DNA from: Methylobacterium iners
Lineage (GTDB): Bacteria > Pseudomonadota > Alphaproteobacteria > Rhizobiales > Beijerinckiaceae
Assembly: GCF_022179305.1 (NCBI RefSeq)
Contig: NZ_BPQP01000008.1
Coordinates: 1 to 64,000 of the forward strand
Length of the DNA stretch: 64,000 nucleotides
Direction: 5' to 3'
Part shown: positions 38,502 to 47,515 of the stretch, piece after piece
Position numbering within the stretch: position 1 is the first letter of the stretch
How the letters are laid out: every line of letters starts with the position of its first letter
Notes under the pieces: model-generated
The model's database searches: none
Told to the model about the DNA's origin: nothing
The model's input: the letters and a program-made list of their open reading frames with translations, nothing else
Translations under genes and position numbers: made by a program

Positions 38502-38657
38502 CTGCGCCATTTGATCTTGCGCGAGACTGCCAAGCTTTCCGCGGCCGCTTCACCTCGCGATGTTGCTGATCCGCAAGGCAAATTAGCCCACTAGTTCCCA
38601 CAGGATTCCGGCTAATCCCGCATACCCAGGCTGTGCCATTTGATCCTGCACTACACA
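38502..38657 (-). repeat. Phage end with two transposase-site-like repeats
   Basis: ctgcgccatttgatcttgc (38502-38520) and ctgtgccatttgatcctgc (38631-38649) match at 17 of 19 positions in the same orientation, 129 bp apart. The outer one is 8 bp from the junction. Spacing resembles the L1/L2 transposase sites of Mu. The end would read TGTGTAGTGC on the minus strand (ending CA at 38657 on plus). Confidence 0.68.
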
Positions 38658-40024
38658 CTTGTCCGGGCTGGCGCCTCCTCAATGGTGCTGCTCGGCAGGT
38701 CTCCGACGTGGTAACCCGCGCGGGCCAGGCGCAGGCCGAGATCGGCATCCTCGGTGACGTTCCAGGCATCCCATCCATGGACCGCCCGCAGCGCCTCGGT
38801 GCGGAAATGCGTGGAGGTGCCGCCGAGCGGCGTCGGGAGCCGCCAGGCGGCCAGGGCCGGACCGAGCACGTCGAAGAGGGCGGTGTATTCGAGGGCAAAG
38901 CAGCGGGTGAGCCAGGAATCGCGGGCGTTGTCGATGACGAGGCGCCCCTGCAGGCAGGCCGTGTCGGTGGTCGTGCGGGCGAAGATCTCGGCGGCCGCTC
39001 TGAGCTGACCGGGATCGGGCACGTCCTCGGCATCGTAGACGACGAGGCAGGTGCCGCGCGCCAGCGGCAGGGCGGCGTTGAGGGCGCGCGGCTTGGTTTT
39101 CGGCAGGCCGGGCGGCACGACGATGACCTCGAACCGGGCCGGGAGCGAGGCGCGGGCGAGCGCCGCAGCGGTCTCTGTGTCCCCTGCCTCGATCAGGAAC
39201 TTGATGTCCAGCTTGGTCAGGGGATAATCGAGCGTTGCCAAGGCCTTGACGAGGCGCGGCACGACGGCGGCCTCGCGGTGCAGCGCGACGAACACGGTGT
39301 AGATCGGAAGATCGCGGTCCGGCACCCGCGATCCGGCCCGTGGGGCGTCAAGACCGTCCCTGATCCCGAGCGCCGCGATCCGGAAGGTGAGCGTCCCGAG
39401 CGTCAGGAATTGCAGAACGACCCAGGCCGTCACAGCAACCGCCGGCGGCAGGAGCACGGCCGCGAGGAGGATTGCCCCGAGAACCATGCCGGCAATGGCC
39501 AGGAACGGTCCCTTCGGCGCGGATTTGAAGGCCCAATCGGGACGGTGCACCTGGAGCGCGTCGGCCGCATAGGCAGCGATGCCCTTGGGCATGGCGGCGA
39601 AGATCGCTGCGCGCAGCGACGAGGGCATCGTGATGGCTGGCAGACGGCGGGCTGGACTGCGGCCTTCGAGGAGTTCCACGATGGCCCTGCCGCGGGGTGC
39701 GAGGACGAGCGCGGCCGCGGATCCAGGCGCGAGAGGTGCGGCGCCGGCAATCAGGCTCTCCGGAAAGCGGGCGCCCTCGCCGAGGGGGATGTCGCCCGCG
39801 AGGAAGGGCGCCCCGAGCGCCCGGGCGAAGGCCCGATAGTAGGTCTCCTTCGCGATGAGCCCGGCATTCATGAGGGCCGTGGCCGCATCGCTCCCGCTTG
39901 CCCGGGCGTCGGCGACGGCTCTCGTCAGGACGGCGGGCGCGAAACCCTGCGCGAGGAGAAAGGCGATCTCCGGCGGCAGCGCCACCGCGTCGCGCAGCGG
40001 AAACCTGAAGCCCAGGATCGACAA
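38651..40024 (-). pseudogene. Family 2 glycosyltransferase interrupted by the prophage
   Basis: The frame gives 457 residues, of which the last few come from the phage end. It has an N-terminal GspE/PilB-N-like region (residues about 20-110), two membrane helices (GPFLAIAGMVLGAILLAAVL and a second), then a GT2 domain with YDAEDVPDP and TEDADLGLRLARAG. The frame ends EEAPARTSV, where BcsA/GT2 relatives continue into a QxxRW motif and C-terminal membrane helices, all missing here. The host part stops near 38658, so the rest should lie at the other phage end. Confidence 0.88.
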
Positions 40025-40067
40025 AGGACCGGCTCCCGGCGGCTCCGGAACGTGCTAGGGAGGCAGG

Positions 40068-40985
40068 GTGAGCCCAATCGCCCCTGCCTGCAACCAGCGC
40101 ATCACGCGTACAACTTCTGCGTCAAGGCGGGTGCAGGGCGCGTCCGTCGCTTTGCTGGTGATGGCGCTCCTGTTCGTCGGCACCGACGCGGCGCGGTCAC
40201 AGGAGAAGCCCGCCACGGGCGTCACGATCCCGAATTTCTGGAACCCGCGCAGCCGGGGCGAGCGGATCGAGGCGCCGCAGACGGGACGCGCGATTCGCTT
40301 CCTCACGGATGACGAGTTCCCGCCGCTGCACTTCGCGGGTCCCGACGGCACCCCCACGGGCTTCGTGGTCGAGCTTGCCCGCGCCGTCTGCGAGCGCCTG
40401 TCGATCGCCTGCACGGTGCAGGCCCGGCGCTTCGACACGCTGCTCGACGCGCTGGCCGACCGGCAGGGCGACGTCGTCGCCGCCGCGATTCCCCTGACGC
40501 CGACGCTCCGCAGCCGGTTCCTGGCGACGCGGCCCTATTTCCGGTGGCCGGCCCGCTTCGCCGCCCGCTCGGACCGCGCCGCGCCGGCCCCCTCGGCGCA
40601 GGCGCTCGCCGGCCGGAGCGTCGCGGTGCTCGCCGGCAGCGCGCACGCGGCCTACCTCAAGGCCTTCTTCCCCGAGGCGCAGGCGAAGGAGTTCACCGAT
40701 CTCTCCGCGGCGCAGGGCGCCCTGCGCCGCGGAGAGGCCGAGTACCTGTTCGCGGACGGGCTCAGCCTCGCCCTCTGGGTCGGCGGGATCGAGGCCGGGG
40801 GCTGCTGCGCCCTCGTCGGCGGCAGCTACCTCGAGAACCGCTATTTCGGCGAGGGGATCGGCCTCGTCACGAGGCAGGAGGATGCGGCGCTCGCGCGCGC
40901 GCTGGACGACGCTCTCCAACGGATCTGGGACGACGGGAAGTACGCCGAGCTTTACCTGCGCTTCTTCCCCATCAGCCCCTTCTAG
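40068..40985 (+). CDS. Family 3 solute-binding protein (periplasmic)
   Basis: This 305-residue protein has an N-terminal membrane/signal segment (SVALLVMALLFVGTDAARSQ) then the SBP_bac_3 fold: IRFLTDDEFPPLHFAGPDGT, PTGFVVELARAVCERLSIAC, DTLLDALADRQGDVVAAAIP and a C-terminal VTRQEDAALARALDDALQRI. Such proteins bind amino acids or similar for ABC uptake, or act as sensors; no permease or ATPase gene is beside it. Divergent from the glycosyltransferase. Confidence 0.85.
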   Translation: MSPIAPACNQRITRTTSASRRVQGASVALLVMALLFVGTDAARSQEKPATGVTIPNFWNPRSRGERIEAPQTGRAIRFLTDDEFPPLHFAGPDGTPTGFVVELARAVCERLSIACTVQARRFDTLLDALADRQGDVVAAAIPLTPTLRSRFLATRPYFRWPARFAARSDRAAPAPSAQALAGRSVAVLAGSAHAAYLKAFFPEAQAKEFTDLSAAQGALRRGEAEYLFADGLSLALWVGGIEAGGCCALVGGSYLENRYFGEGIGLVTRQEDAALARALDDALQRIWDDGKYAELYLRFFPISPF

Positions 40986-41086
40986 CGGGGCCGGTCGATC
41001 GCCCGCCTCGCGTTGACCGGGGGGAGGGGGCTGCCTAGGGTGCCGGCACTCCCGCAAATCCCTGACAGACCGCGCGTTCCCGCCCC

Positions 41087-42748
41087 ATGCCGTCCCCGCT
41101 CTCCCTCGACCCGGCCCTGATCGAGGCCGCCACCCATGCCGCCGCCTGGCCCTTCGAGGAGGCGCGCAAGCTTCTGGCCAGGATCGAGCGCAACCCGAAA
41201 CCCGAAGTGCTGTTCGAGACCGGCTACGGCCCCTCGGGCCTGCCGCATATCGGCACCTTCGGCGAGGTGGCGCGCACCTCGATGGTGCGCCACGCCTTCC
41301 GGGTGCTGACGAAAGGCAGCGTCCCGACCCGCCTCGTCGCCTTCTCCGACGACATGGACGGGTTGCGGAAGGTGCCCGACAACGTGCCGAACCGCGAGCT
41401 TCTGCAGGCTCACCTGAACCAGCCGCTGACCCGGGTGCCGGACCCCTTCGGCACCCACGAGAGCTTCGGGGCGCACAACAACGCGGAGCTGCGCCGCTTC
41501 CTCGACGCCTTCGGCTTCGCATACGAGTTCCGCTCGGCGACCGAATGCTACCGGTCGGGCGTCTTCGACGCGACCCTGATGACGGTGCTGGAGCGCTACG
41601 ACGCCGTGATGGCGATCATGCTGCCCTCGCTCCGCGCCGAGCGCTCGGCGAGCTACTCGCCCTTCCTGCCGATCCACCCGGTGACGGGCGAGGTGATGCA
41701 GGTCGCGATTGACGAGGTGCGGCCCGCCTCCGGCACCCTCGTGTGGCGGGACCCGAAGACGGGCGAGGCCTACGAGACCCCCGTCACCGGCGGGCACGCC
41801 AAGCTGCAATGGAAGCCGGATTGGGCGATGCGCTGGGTGGCGCTCGGCGTCGATTACGAGATGGCCGGCAAGGACCTGATCGACTCGGTCAAGCTCTCGG
41901 GTGAGATCGCCCGCGCGCTCGGGGCCGAGCCGCCGGAGGGTTTCAACTACGAGCTCTTCCTGGACGAGAAGGGCCAGAAGATCTCGAAGTCGAAGGGCAA
42001 CGGGCTCACCATCGACGAATGGCTGGTCTACGGCACGCCGGAGAGCCTGGCGCTGTTCATGTACAACAAGCCCCGCGAGGCCAAGCGCCTGTTCTTCGAC
42101 GTCATCCCGCGCCACGTCGACGACTACCTGAACTTCCTGGAAAGATTCCGGGGACAGGAGCCGAAGCTCCAGCTCGGCAACCCCGTCTGGCACCTCCATG
42201 CCGGCGATCCGCCGAAGCCCGAGGCGGCCGGCGGCACGCTGACCTTCGCCATGCTCCTCAACCTCGCGGCGGTGGCCAACACCGAGGATCCGGGCGTGCT
42301 CTGGGGCTTCATCCGGCGCTACGCCCCGGATCTCAGGCCGGAGAGCCATCCGGGGCTCGACCGCCTGGTCGGGCACGCGGTCGCGTACTTCCGCGATTTC
42401 GTGCGTCCGGCCAAGACCTACCGCGCGGCGAGCGAGCCCGAGCACGCGGCGCTCGCCGACCTCGCCGCGACGCTGGCCGACCATGCCGGCTCGACCGATC
42501 CGGAGGCGCTGCAGGCCGTGGTCTACGAGGTCGGGCGGCGCCACTTCCCCGACCTGAGCGGCAAGGCCAAGAGCCCCGACGGACGGCCCGGCGTCTCTCA
42601 GGCTTGGTTCACGGCGATCTACAACGTGCTCCTCGGGGAGGCACGCGGCCCCCGCTTCGGCTCGTTCATCGCCCTCTACGGCGTCGCCGAGACGCGGGCG
42701 CTGATCGAGAAGGCGCTCGCGGGCGCGTTCCTGCCGCAGGCCGCCTAG
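41087..42748 (+). CDS. lysK: Class I lysyl-tRNA synthetase
   Basis: This 553-residue protein has the HIGH-type motif HIGT (54-57) and KISKS (298-302) of class I synthetases. The archaeal-type LysRS-I body is seen ([39 protein letters not shown]), with length near 530. It charges tRNA-Lys in alphaproteobacteria that lack the class II enzyme. It stands alone in the window with no regulatory element visible. Confidence 0.96.
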   Translation: MPSPLSLDPALIEAATHAAAWPFEEARKLLARIERNPKPEVLFETGYGPSGLPHIGTFGEVARTSMVRHAFRVLTKGSVPTRLVAFSDDMDGLRKVPDNVPNRELLQAHLNQPLTRVPDPFGTHESFGAHNNAELRRFLDAFGFAYEFRSATECYRSGVFDATLMTVLERYDAVMAIMLPSLRAERSASYSPFLPIHPVTGEVMQVAIDEVRPASGTLVWRDPKTGEAYETPVTGGHAKLQWKPDWAMRWVALGVDYEMAGKDLIDSVKLSGEIARALGAEPPEGFNYELFLDEKGQKISKSKGNGLTIDEWLVYGTPESLALFMYNKPREAKRLFFDVIPRHVDDYLNFLERFRGQEPKLQLGNPVWHLHAGDPPKPEAAGGTLTFAMLLNLAAVANTEDPGVLWGFIRRYAPDLRPESHPGLDRLVGHAVAYFRDFVRPAKTYRAASEPEHAALADLAATLADHAGSTDPEALQAVVYEVGRRHFPDLSGKAKSPDGRPGVSQAWFTAIYNVLLGEARGPRFGSFIALYGVAETRALIEKALAGAFLPQAA

Positions 42749-42800
42749 GCGCGAGGCGGGCGCCGAGAAGACTAGCGTCCGCCGGGCGCGGCGTCGGCCC

Positions 42801-43154
42801 CTAGCTCAGGCCGAGCTTCGCCCCGCGGCGGTTCACGATGCCGAAGCGCAGCACGGCCTGCTCCAGGTAGTCGATGGCATCGATGAGATGGCGGCGGGCG
42901 GCGGCGATTTCGTCCTCTTCGTCCGGCGGGGTCTCGGCGAGCTTGACCGAGGCGATCAGGACGCGATCGCGTTCCTCCTCGATCCGGCGATCGCGCTCGA
43001 CATTCCCGCGGATATCCGCGTCGAAGGCATCGATGACCGCCCAGGGCAGGTCGTCCTTCTTGATCGATCCGGGAAAGTTCAGCGCCTGCCGGCGCGCTCG
43101 GGTCGCAGCCTGGCCGATATGATCCGCGAGCGTGGTCGTCATTCCGTCACCCAT
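42801..43154 (-). CDS. Hypothetical helical protein
   Basis: This 117-residue protein (113 if the ATG at 43142 is used) has charged helices (DADIRGNVERDRRIEEERDR; RRHLIDAIDYLEQAVLRFGI). No signal, no membrane helix. It is convergent with lysK and of unknown function. Confidence 0.6.
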   Translation of the reverse strand: MGDGMTTTLADHIGQAATRARRQALNFPGSIKKDDLPWAVIDAFDADIRGNVERDRRIEEERDRVLIASVKLAETPPDEEDEIAAARRHLIDAIDYLEQAVLRFGIVNRRGAKLGLS

Positions 43155-43252
43155 CCTCGGAGCGTCGCCCGCACCCGGTCGATCTTCAACCCGTGAACGC
43201 CGTCGGCCAAACTCTCGGTCTTCCTGCGCGATCGGAATGAATCCGCTCCGAC

Positions 43253-44296
43253 TCAGCGGCCTGACAGGAAGGAGGCGGCCTTGGCGCGGATCACCTCGGC
43301 CGCGCGCTCGACACCGGCGCGGTCAACGTCGAGATGGGTCGTCGCGCGGATCCGGTAGGCGCCGATCGCGCGCACGCGGACATCCTCGGTGAGGCAGGCA
43401 CGCGCGAACTCCGCGGCGGTGACGCCGAGGCCTTCGACGGAGAAGCACAGGATGTTCGACTGGCCCGCCGTCGGGTCGAAGGCGAGGCCGGGCAGGTCGG
43501 CGATGCGCTCGTGGAGCAGGCGGATATGAGCGTTGTCGCGGCCCAGCTGCTCGACGTGATGGTCGAGGGCGTAGAGCCCGGCGGCCGCGATCACGCCCGA
43601 CTGGCGCATGGCGCCGCCGAGCCGGTACTTCCAGCGCCAGGCCTCGACAATGAAGTCTTTCGAACCGCAGAGCACCGCGCCGACCGGGCAGCCGAGGCCC
43701 TTGCTGAGGTCGAGCCAGACGCTGTCGAAGCCATCCGCGTACTCCGCCGCCGGGATGCCGGTGGCGGCGACCGCGTTGAGGAGGCGGGCGCCGTCGATAT
43801 GGGCGATCAGCCCGCGGTCATGGGCGATGTCGCGGATGCGGCGCATGTCCTCGAGGCGCCAGACCGATCCGCCGCTGAAGCTCGTCGTCTGCTCGACCGA
43901 GACGAGCGCCGAGCGCGGCGCCGTCCGCCCGGGCGTGCGGATCGCGGCCTCGAAGGCCTCGGGCGTGTAGATGCCCGCGGGCGTGCGCAGCGGCGCCACC
44001 GAGACGCCGCCGATGGCGGCGGCGCCCGCGGCCTCCGTGTTGTAGATGTGGGACTGATCGTCGACGATGATCTCGTCGCCCGCTCGCGTCTGGACCAGGA
44101 TCGAGACGAGGTTGCACATCGTGCCGGACGGCATGAACACGCCGTCGGCCTTGCCGAGCAGCGCGGCGACGCGGGCGCAGAGCTCGCGCGTGGTCGGGTC
44201 GTCGTTCGACTGCTCGTCGCCCACGACTGCGCGGGCCATCGCCTCGCGCATCCCGGGCGTCGGCCGCGTCTGCGTATCGCTGTAGAGATCGATCAT
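43253..44296 (-). CDS. ltaE: Low-specificity L-threonine aldolase
   Basis: The ATG at 44296 (MIDLYSDTQTRPTPGMREAM) gives 347 residues, normal for the family. PLP site: K199 in WLDLSKGLGCPVGA and Asp168 in HIDGARL. Threonine aldolases convert L-threonine and related beta-hydroxy amino acids to glycine plus aldehyde in the cytoplasm. The opening LYSDTQTRPT and later AGQSNILCFS agree with the family. Confidence 0.93.
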   Translation of the reverse strand: MIDLYSDTQTRPTPGMREAMARAVVGDEQSNDDPTTRELCARVAALLGKADGVFMPSGTMCNLVSILVQTRAGDEIIVDDQSHIYNTEAAGAAAIGGVSVAPLRTPAGIYTPEAFEAAIRTPGRTAPRSALVSVEQTTSFSGGSVWRLEDMRRIRDIAHDRGLIAHIDGARLLNAVAATGIPAAEYADGFDSVWLDLSKGLGCPVGAVLCGSKDFIVEAWRWKYRLGGAMRQSGVIAAAGLYALDHHVEQLGRDNAHIRLLHERIADLPGLAFDPTAGQSNILCFSVEGLGVTAAEFARACLTEDVRVRAIGAYRIRATTHLDVDRAGVERAAEVIRAKAASFLSGR

Positions 44297-44445
44297 CTGA
44301 AGGGTCCTTCGGCCCACTGAACCCGGCGCGGATGAGGGCGGTTTAGCCGTCTCGGGTCGTCGGGACCATGCACCCCGTCGTTCCGTCACCGCGGGCGCCG
44401 GGAGAGGCGGGACGGATCGCCGCTTCCGTGTTCACGCCCCTGGAA

Positions 44446-44459
44446 TACCGTATTACGTA
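44446..44459. promoter_or_regulatory. GntR-like operator candidate upstream of the dehydrogenase
   Basis: TACCGTATTACGTA contains the core GTATTAC (GT-N3-AC), 53 nt upstream of the dehydrogenase start. Similar GTAATAC core is found at 48878. FadR-type GntR repressors bind TNGTNNNACNA-like dyads; this is only a match to the core. Confidence 0.3.
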
Positions 44460-44511
44460 GGCGGCGACCGGCAAGACAATCCTGTGAAGCAAGGTTCGAG
44501 GGCAGCGATCC

Positions 44512-47457
44512 ATGGCAGCGACGGCTGAGCCCGCGACGACCCCCCGCGCGGCGGGGCGAAACGGTGCGGGCCTAGCCCGGCGTCTCGCCGAGGCGGTGCG
44601 GGGCGAGGTCCGCTTCGACGCCTTCACGCGCGGGCGCTACGCCACCGACGCCTCGATCTACCAGATCATGCCCGCGGGCGTGGTCTTTCCCAAGAGCAAG
44701 GCCGACATCGCCGCGACCCTGAAGGTCGCGGCCGAGCACGACGTGCCGGTGATCCTGCGCGGCGGCGGCACCTCCCAGAACGGGCAGCCGATCGGGCGGG
44801 GGCTTATCGTCGATTGCTCGCGCCACTTCAACGGCATCCTCGCCTACGACCTGCAAGCCGGCACGATCACGGTGGAGCCCGGCATGGTGCTCGAGCACCT
44901 GAACGCGCGAGTGAAGGCCGACGGCTGGTTCTTTCCCGTCGAGCCCTCCACCGCGAGCCGCTGCACCATCGGCGGCATGGCCGGCAACAATTCCTGCGGC
45001 GCCCGCTCCCTGCGCTTCGGCAAAATGAGCGACAACGTCCTCGCCCTGGACGCCCTGTTCCACGACGGCGAGCCCTTCGGCTTCGCGCTCACCGGCAACG
45101 ACGCCTCGGGCGTGCGGGGCTCGGCGCGGGCCGAGGACCTGGCCGCTCGCATGCTGGCGCTGGCGGAATCCGAGCGTGAGGAGATCCTGGCGATGTATCC
45201 GCGGGTGCAGCGCCGGGTTGGTGGCTACAACCTCGATGCGCTGATCGAGCCGCGCCCGAACCTCGCCCATCTCCTCGTCGGCTCGGAGGGGACGCTGGCC
45301 GCCACGACGAGCGTGACGCTCAAGCTCTCGCGCCTGCCGATGCACCGGGTGATGGGGGTCTGCCACTTCCCCTCGTTCCGTGCCGCGATGGAGACCACGA
45401 AGGCGATCGTCGACCTGAACCCGGTCGCAGTCGAGCTAGTCGACAACAACGTTCTCGTGCTCGGCGCCGACATCCCGCTCTTCCGCACGACGCTCGCCGA
45501 CATCACGCGGGGCAGGCCGAACTGCCTGCTGCTCACGGAATTCGCCGGCGAGGACCGCGACGCGCTGTTGGGCGACCTCAAGCGCCTCGATGCCTGCATG
45601 AGCGATCACGGCTTCACGAACGCCGTCGTCGAGGTGCCCGAGCCCGCGCGCCAGCGCTCGGTCTGGGAGGTGCGGGAGGCCTGCCTCAACATTATGATGT
45701 CGACGAAGGGCGACGCCAAGCCCGTCTCCTTCATCGAGGATTGCGCGGTGCCCCTGGAGCACCTCGCCGACTACACCGACGCGGTCACCGACGTGTTCAC
45801 GCGGCACGGCACGCGGGGCACCTGGTACGCCCACGCCTCGGTCGGCTGCCTGCACGTGCGCCCGATCCTCGACATGAAGCAGGGCGGCGACGTCGCCAAG
45901 ATGCGCTCCATCGCCGAGGAGGCCTCCGCCCTCGTGCGCCGGTTCAAGGGTTCGTATTCGGGCGAGCACGGCGACGGCATCTCGCGGTCGGAATATGTCG
46001 AGCCGCTGTTCGGCGCCCGGCTGACCCGCGCGTTCGAAGCCGTGAAGGACGGCTTCGATCCCGACAACCGCCTGAATCCGGGCAAGATCGTGCGCCCGCT
46101 GAAGATGGACGACCGCTCGCTGATGCGCTTCGCGCCGGGCTACGCCGTCACCGAGCCGGTGAAGCCGGCTCTCGACTGGTCCGATTGGGGCGGCTTCGGC
46201 GGCGCCGTCGAGATGTGCAACAACAACGGCACCTGCCGGAAGCGCGTCGGCGGGGCGATGTGCCCGTCCTACCGCGCGACGGGCGAGGAGCAGCACCTCA
46301 CCCGGGGCCGGGCGAATTCTCTCCGCCTCGCGATCTCCGGCCAGCTCGGGCCCGAGGCCTTCACCAGCCACGAGATGAAGCGGACGCTCGATCTCTGCGT
46401 CTCCTGCAAGGCCTGCCGCCGGGAATGCCCCACCGGCGTCGACATGGCCAAGATGAAGGTCGAGTTCCTGCACCACTACCATGCTCGCCACGGTCTGCCC
46501 CTGAAGGAGCGGCTGGTGGGCGAGCTGCCGCGCTATGCCGGCGTGGCGGCCATGCTCGCCCCGCTCCTGAACCTGCGCAATCGGGTGCCGGCCCTGGCGC
46601 GGCTCGCCGAGCGGGTGGCCGGGATCTCGGCGCGGCGGACCCTGCCGCCCTGGCGGCGGCCCTGGCGGGAGGAGGGGGAGGCGGCCCACCCCACCGACGT
46701 GGCCGGCGAGTTCCGCGACATCATCCTGTTCGGCGACACCTTCAACCGCGCCTTCGAGCGCGAGAACCTGGAGGCGGCCGAGCGGGTGCTGCTCGCGGCG
46801 GGCTACCGGCTGCACAAGGTCTTCCCGCACAAGGGCAAGCGGCCGCTCTGCTGCGGGCGGACCTACCTCGCCTCGGGCCAGACCGATAAGGCGCGAGCGG
46901 AGGCGCGACGCACCCTCGACGCTCTTCTGCCCTTCGTGCGGGCCGGGGCCCGGATCGTCGGGCTGGAGCCCTCCTGCCTGCTCACCTTCCGCGATGAGTT
47001 CGCCGCGCTCCTACCCGGCGAGGACAGTGCGCGGCTCGGCCAGAGCAGCCTGCTCTTCGAGGAGCTGCTCGCGGCCGACCTCGCGGCGGGACGGATCACG
47101 CTGCCGCTGGCGGACCAGGGCGGGCGCGTCGCGCATCTCCACGGGCATTGCCACCAGAAATCCTTCGGCGCGATGGGCGCGGTGGAAACCGTTCTGCGGG
47201 GCGTGCCGGGGCTCGACGTCCGGGTCATCGAATCGAGCTGCTGCGGCATGGCCGGCGCCTTCGGCTACGGCCGGGACACGATCGACGTGTCCTTCGCCAT
47301 GGCCGAGCTGTCGCTGTTCCCGGCCCTGCGCAAGACCGGTCCCGACGACCTCGTCATCGCCGACGGCACGAGCTGCCGGCATCAAATCCACGACGGATTG
47401 GGGTTGGAGGCGCAGCACGTGGCGCGGGTGCTGGATGGGGCGCTCAAAGCGGCGTGA
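44512..47457 (+). CDS. FAD-linked oxidoreductase fused to Fe-S subunit (D-2-hydroxyacid dehydrogenase type)
   Basis: This 981-residue protein has an FAD_binding_4 domain (VPVILRGGGTSQNGQPIGRG; TIGGMAGNNSCGARSLRFGK) and FAD-oxidase C domain (YAHASVGCLHVRPILD; SYSGEHGDGISRSEY). A 4Fe-4S cluster region follows (CNNNGTCRKRVGGAMCPSYR; CVSCKACRRECPTGVDM), then two CCG-type cysteine domains (LCCGRTYLAS; SSCCGMAGAFGYG). It resembles GlcD-GlcF fusions such as YdiJ/D-2-hydroxyglutarate dehydrogenase (about 1,000 residues). It oxidises a D-2-hydroxy acid and passes electrons to the respiratory chain; substrate not determined. Confidence 0.93.
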   Translation: MAATAEPATTPRAAGRNGAGLARRLAEAVRGEVRFDAFTRGRYATDASIYQIMPAGVVFPKSKADIAATLKVAAEHDVPVILRGGGTSQNGQPIGRGLIVDCSRHFNGILAYDLQAGTITVEPGMVLEHLNARVKADGWFFPVEPSTASRCTIGGMAGNNSCGARSLRFGKMSDNVLALDALFHDGEPFGFALTGNDASGVRGSARAEDLAARMLALAESEREEILAMYPRVQRRVGGYNLDALIEPRPNLAHLLVGSEGTLAATTSVTLKLSRLPMHRVMGVCHFPSFRAAMETTKAIVDLNPVAVELVDNNVLVLGADIPLFRTTLADITRGRPNCLLLTEFAGEDRDALLGDLKRLDACMSDHGFTNAVVEVPEPARQRSVWEVREACLNIMMSTKGDAKPVSFIEDCAVPLEHLADYTDAVTDVFTRHGTRGTWYAHASVGCLHVRPILDMKQGGDVAKMRSIAEEASALVRRFKGSYSGEHGDGISRSEYVEPLFGARLTRAFEAVKDGFDPDNRLNPGKIVRPLKMDDRSLMRFAPGYAVTEPVKPALDWSDWGGFGGAVEMCNNNGTCRKRVGGAMCPSYRATGEEQHLTRGRANSLRLAISGQLGPEAFTSHEMKRTLDLCVSCKACRRECPTGVDMAKMKVEFLHHYHARHGLPLKERLVGELPRYAGVAAMLAPLLNLRNRVPALARLAERVAGISARRTLPPWRRPWREEGEAAHPTDVAGEFRDIILFGDTFNRAFERENLEAAERVLLAAGYRLHKVFPHKGKRPLCCGRTYLASGQTDKARAEARRTLDALLPFVRAGARIVGLEPSCLLTFRDEFAALLPGEDSARLGQSSLLFEELLAADLAAGRITLPLADQGGRVAHLHGHCHQKSFGAMGAVETVLRGVPGLDVRVIESSCCGMAGAFGYGRDTIDVSFAMAELSLFPALRKTGPDDLVIADGTSCRHQIHDGLGLEAQHVARVLDGALKAA

Positions 47458-47479
47458 AGGATCGAAACCCTCGGCTTCT

Positions 47480-47515
47480 TCCCTCCTCCCTCTGCGGGGG
47501 AGGGTTCGCGATTGG
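47480..47515 (+). terminator. Possible hairpin between convergent genes
   Basis: CCCTCC with GGAGGG around a CTCTGCGGG loop lies in the 58-nt gap between the dehydrogenase and CoA-transferase stops. It is a GC-only stem without a T tract on either side; a weak bidirectional terminator at best. Confidence 0.3.

Larger units (their letters stand above)
1..38657 (-). mobile_element. Mu-type transposable prophage with P2-type tail (left part outside window)
   Basis: A continuous block of phage genes runs from the left edge to about 38,657. Seen: MuA-type transposase, MuB-type ATPase, Ner, Gam, GemA, Mor, Mu-type head proteins, then P2-type tail proteins, nearly all on the minus strand with 4-bp ATGA/GTGA overlaps. 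The early end is at the right: two repeats resembling transposase end sites lie near 38,510 and 38,640, and a host glycosyltransferase frame is interrupted at 38,657. The tape-measure gene runs off the left edge, so the other phage end and the rest of the tail (U, X, D homologues) are not visible. The mixed Mu/P2 layout is seen; activity as a phage is inference. Confidence 0.96.

Noticed and set aside
40982-42544. 520-codon minus-strand open frame over lysK
   Set aside because: lysK has both synthetase motifs on the plus strand; the minus frame reads as Arg/Gly/Val/Leu-rich antisense.
45436-46830. 464-codon minus-strand open frame over the FAD/Fe-S dehydrogenase
   Set aside because: Antisense shadow of a gene with clear cofactor motifs.
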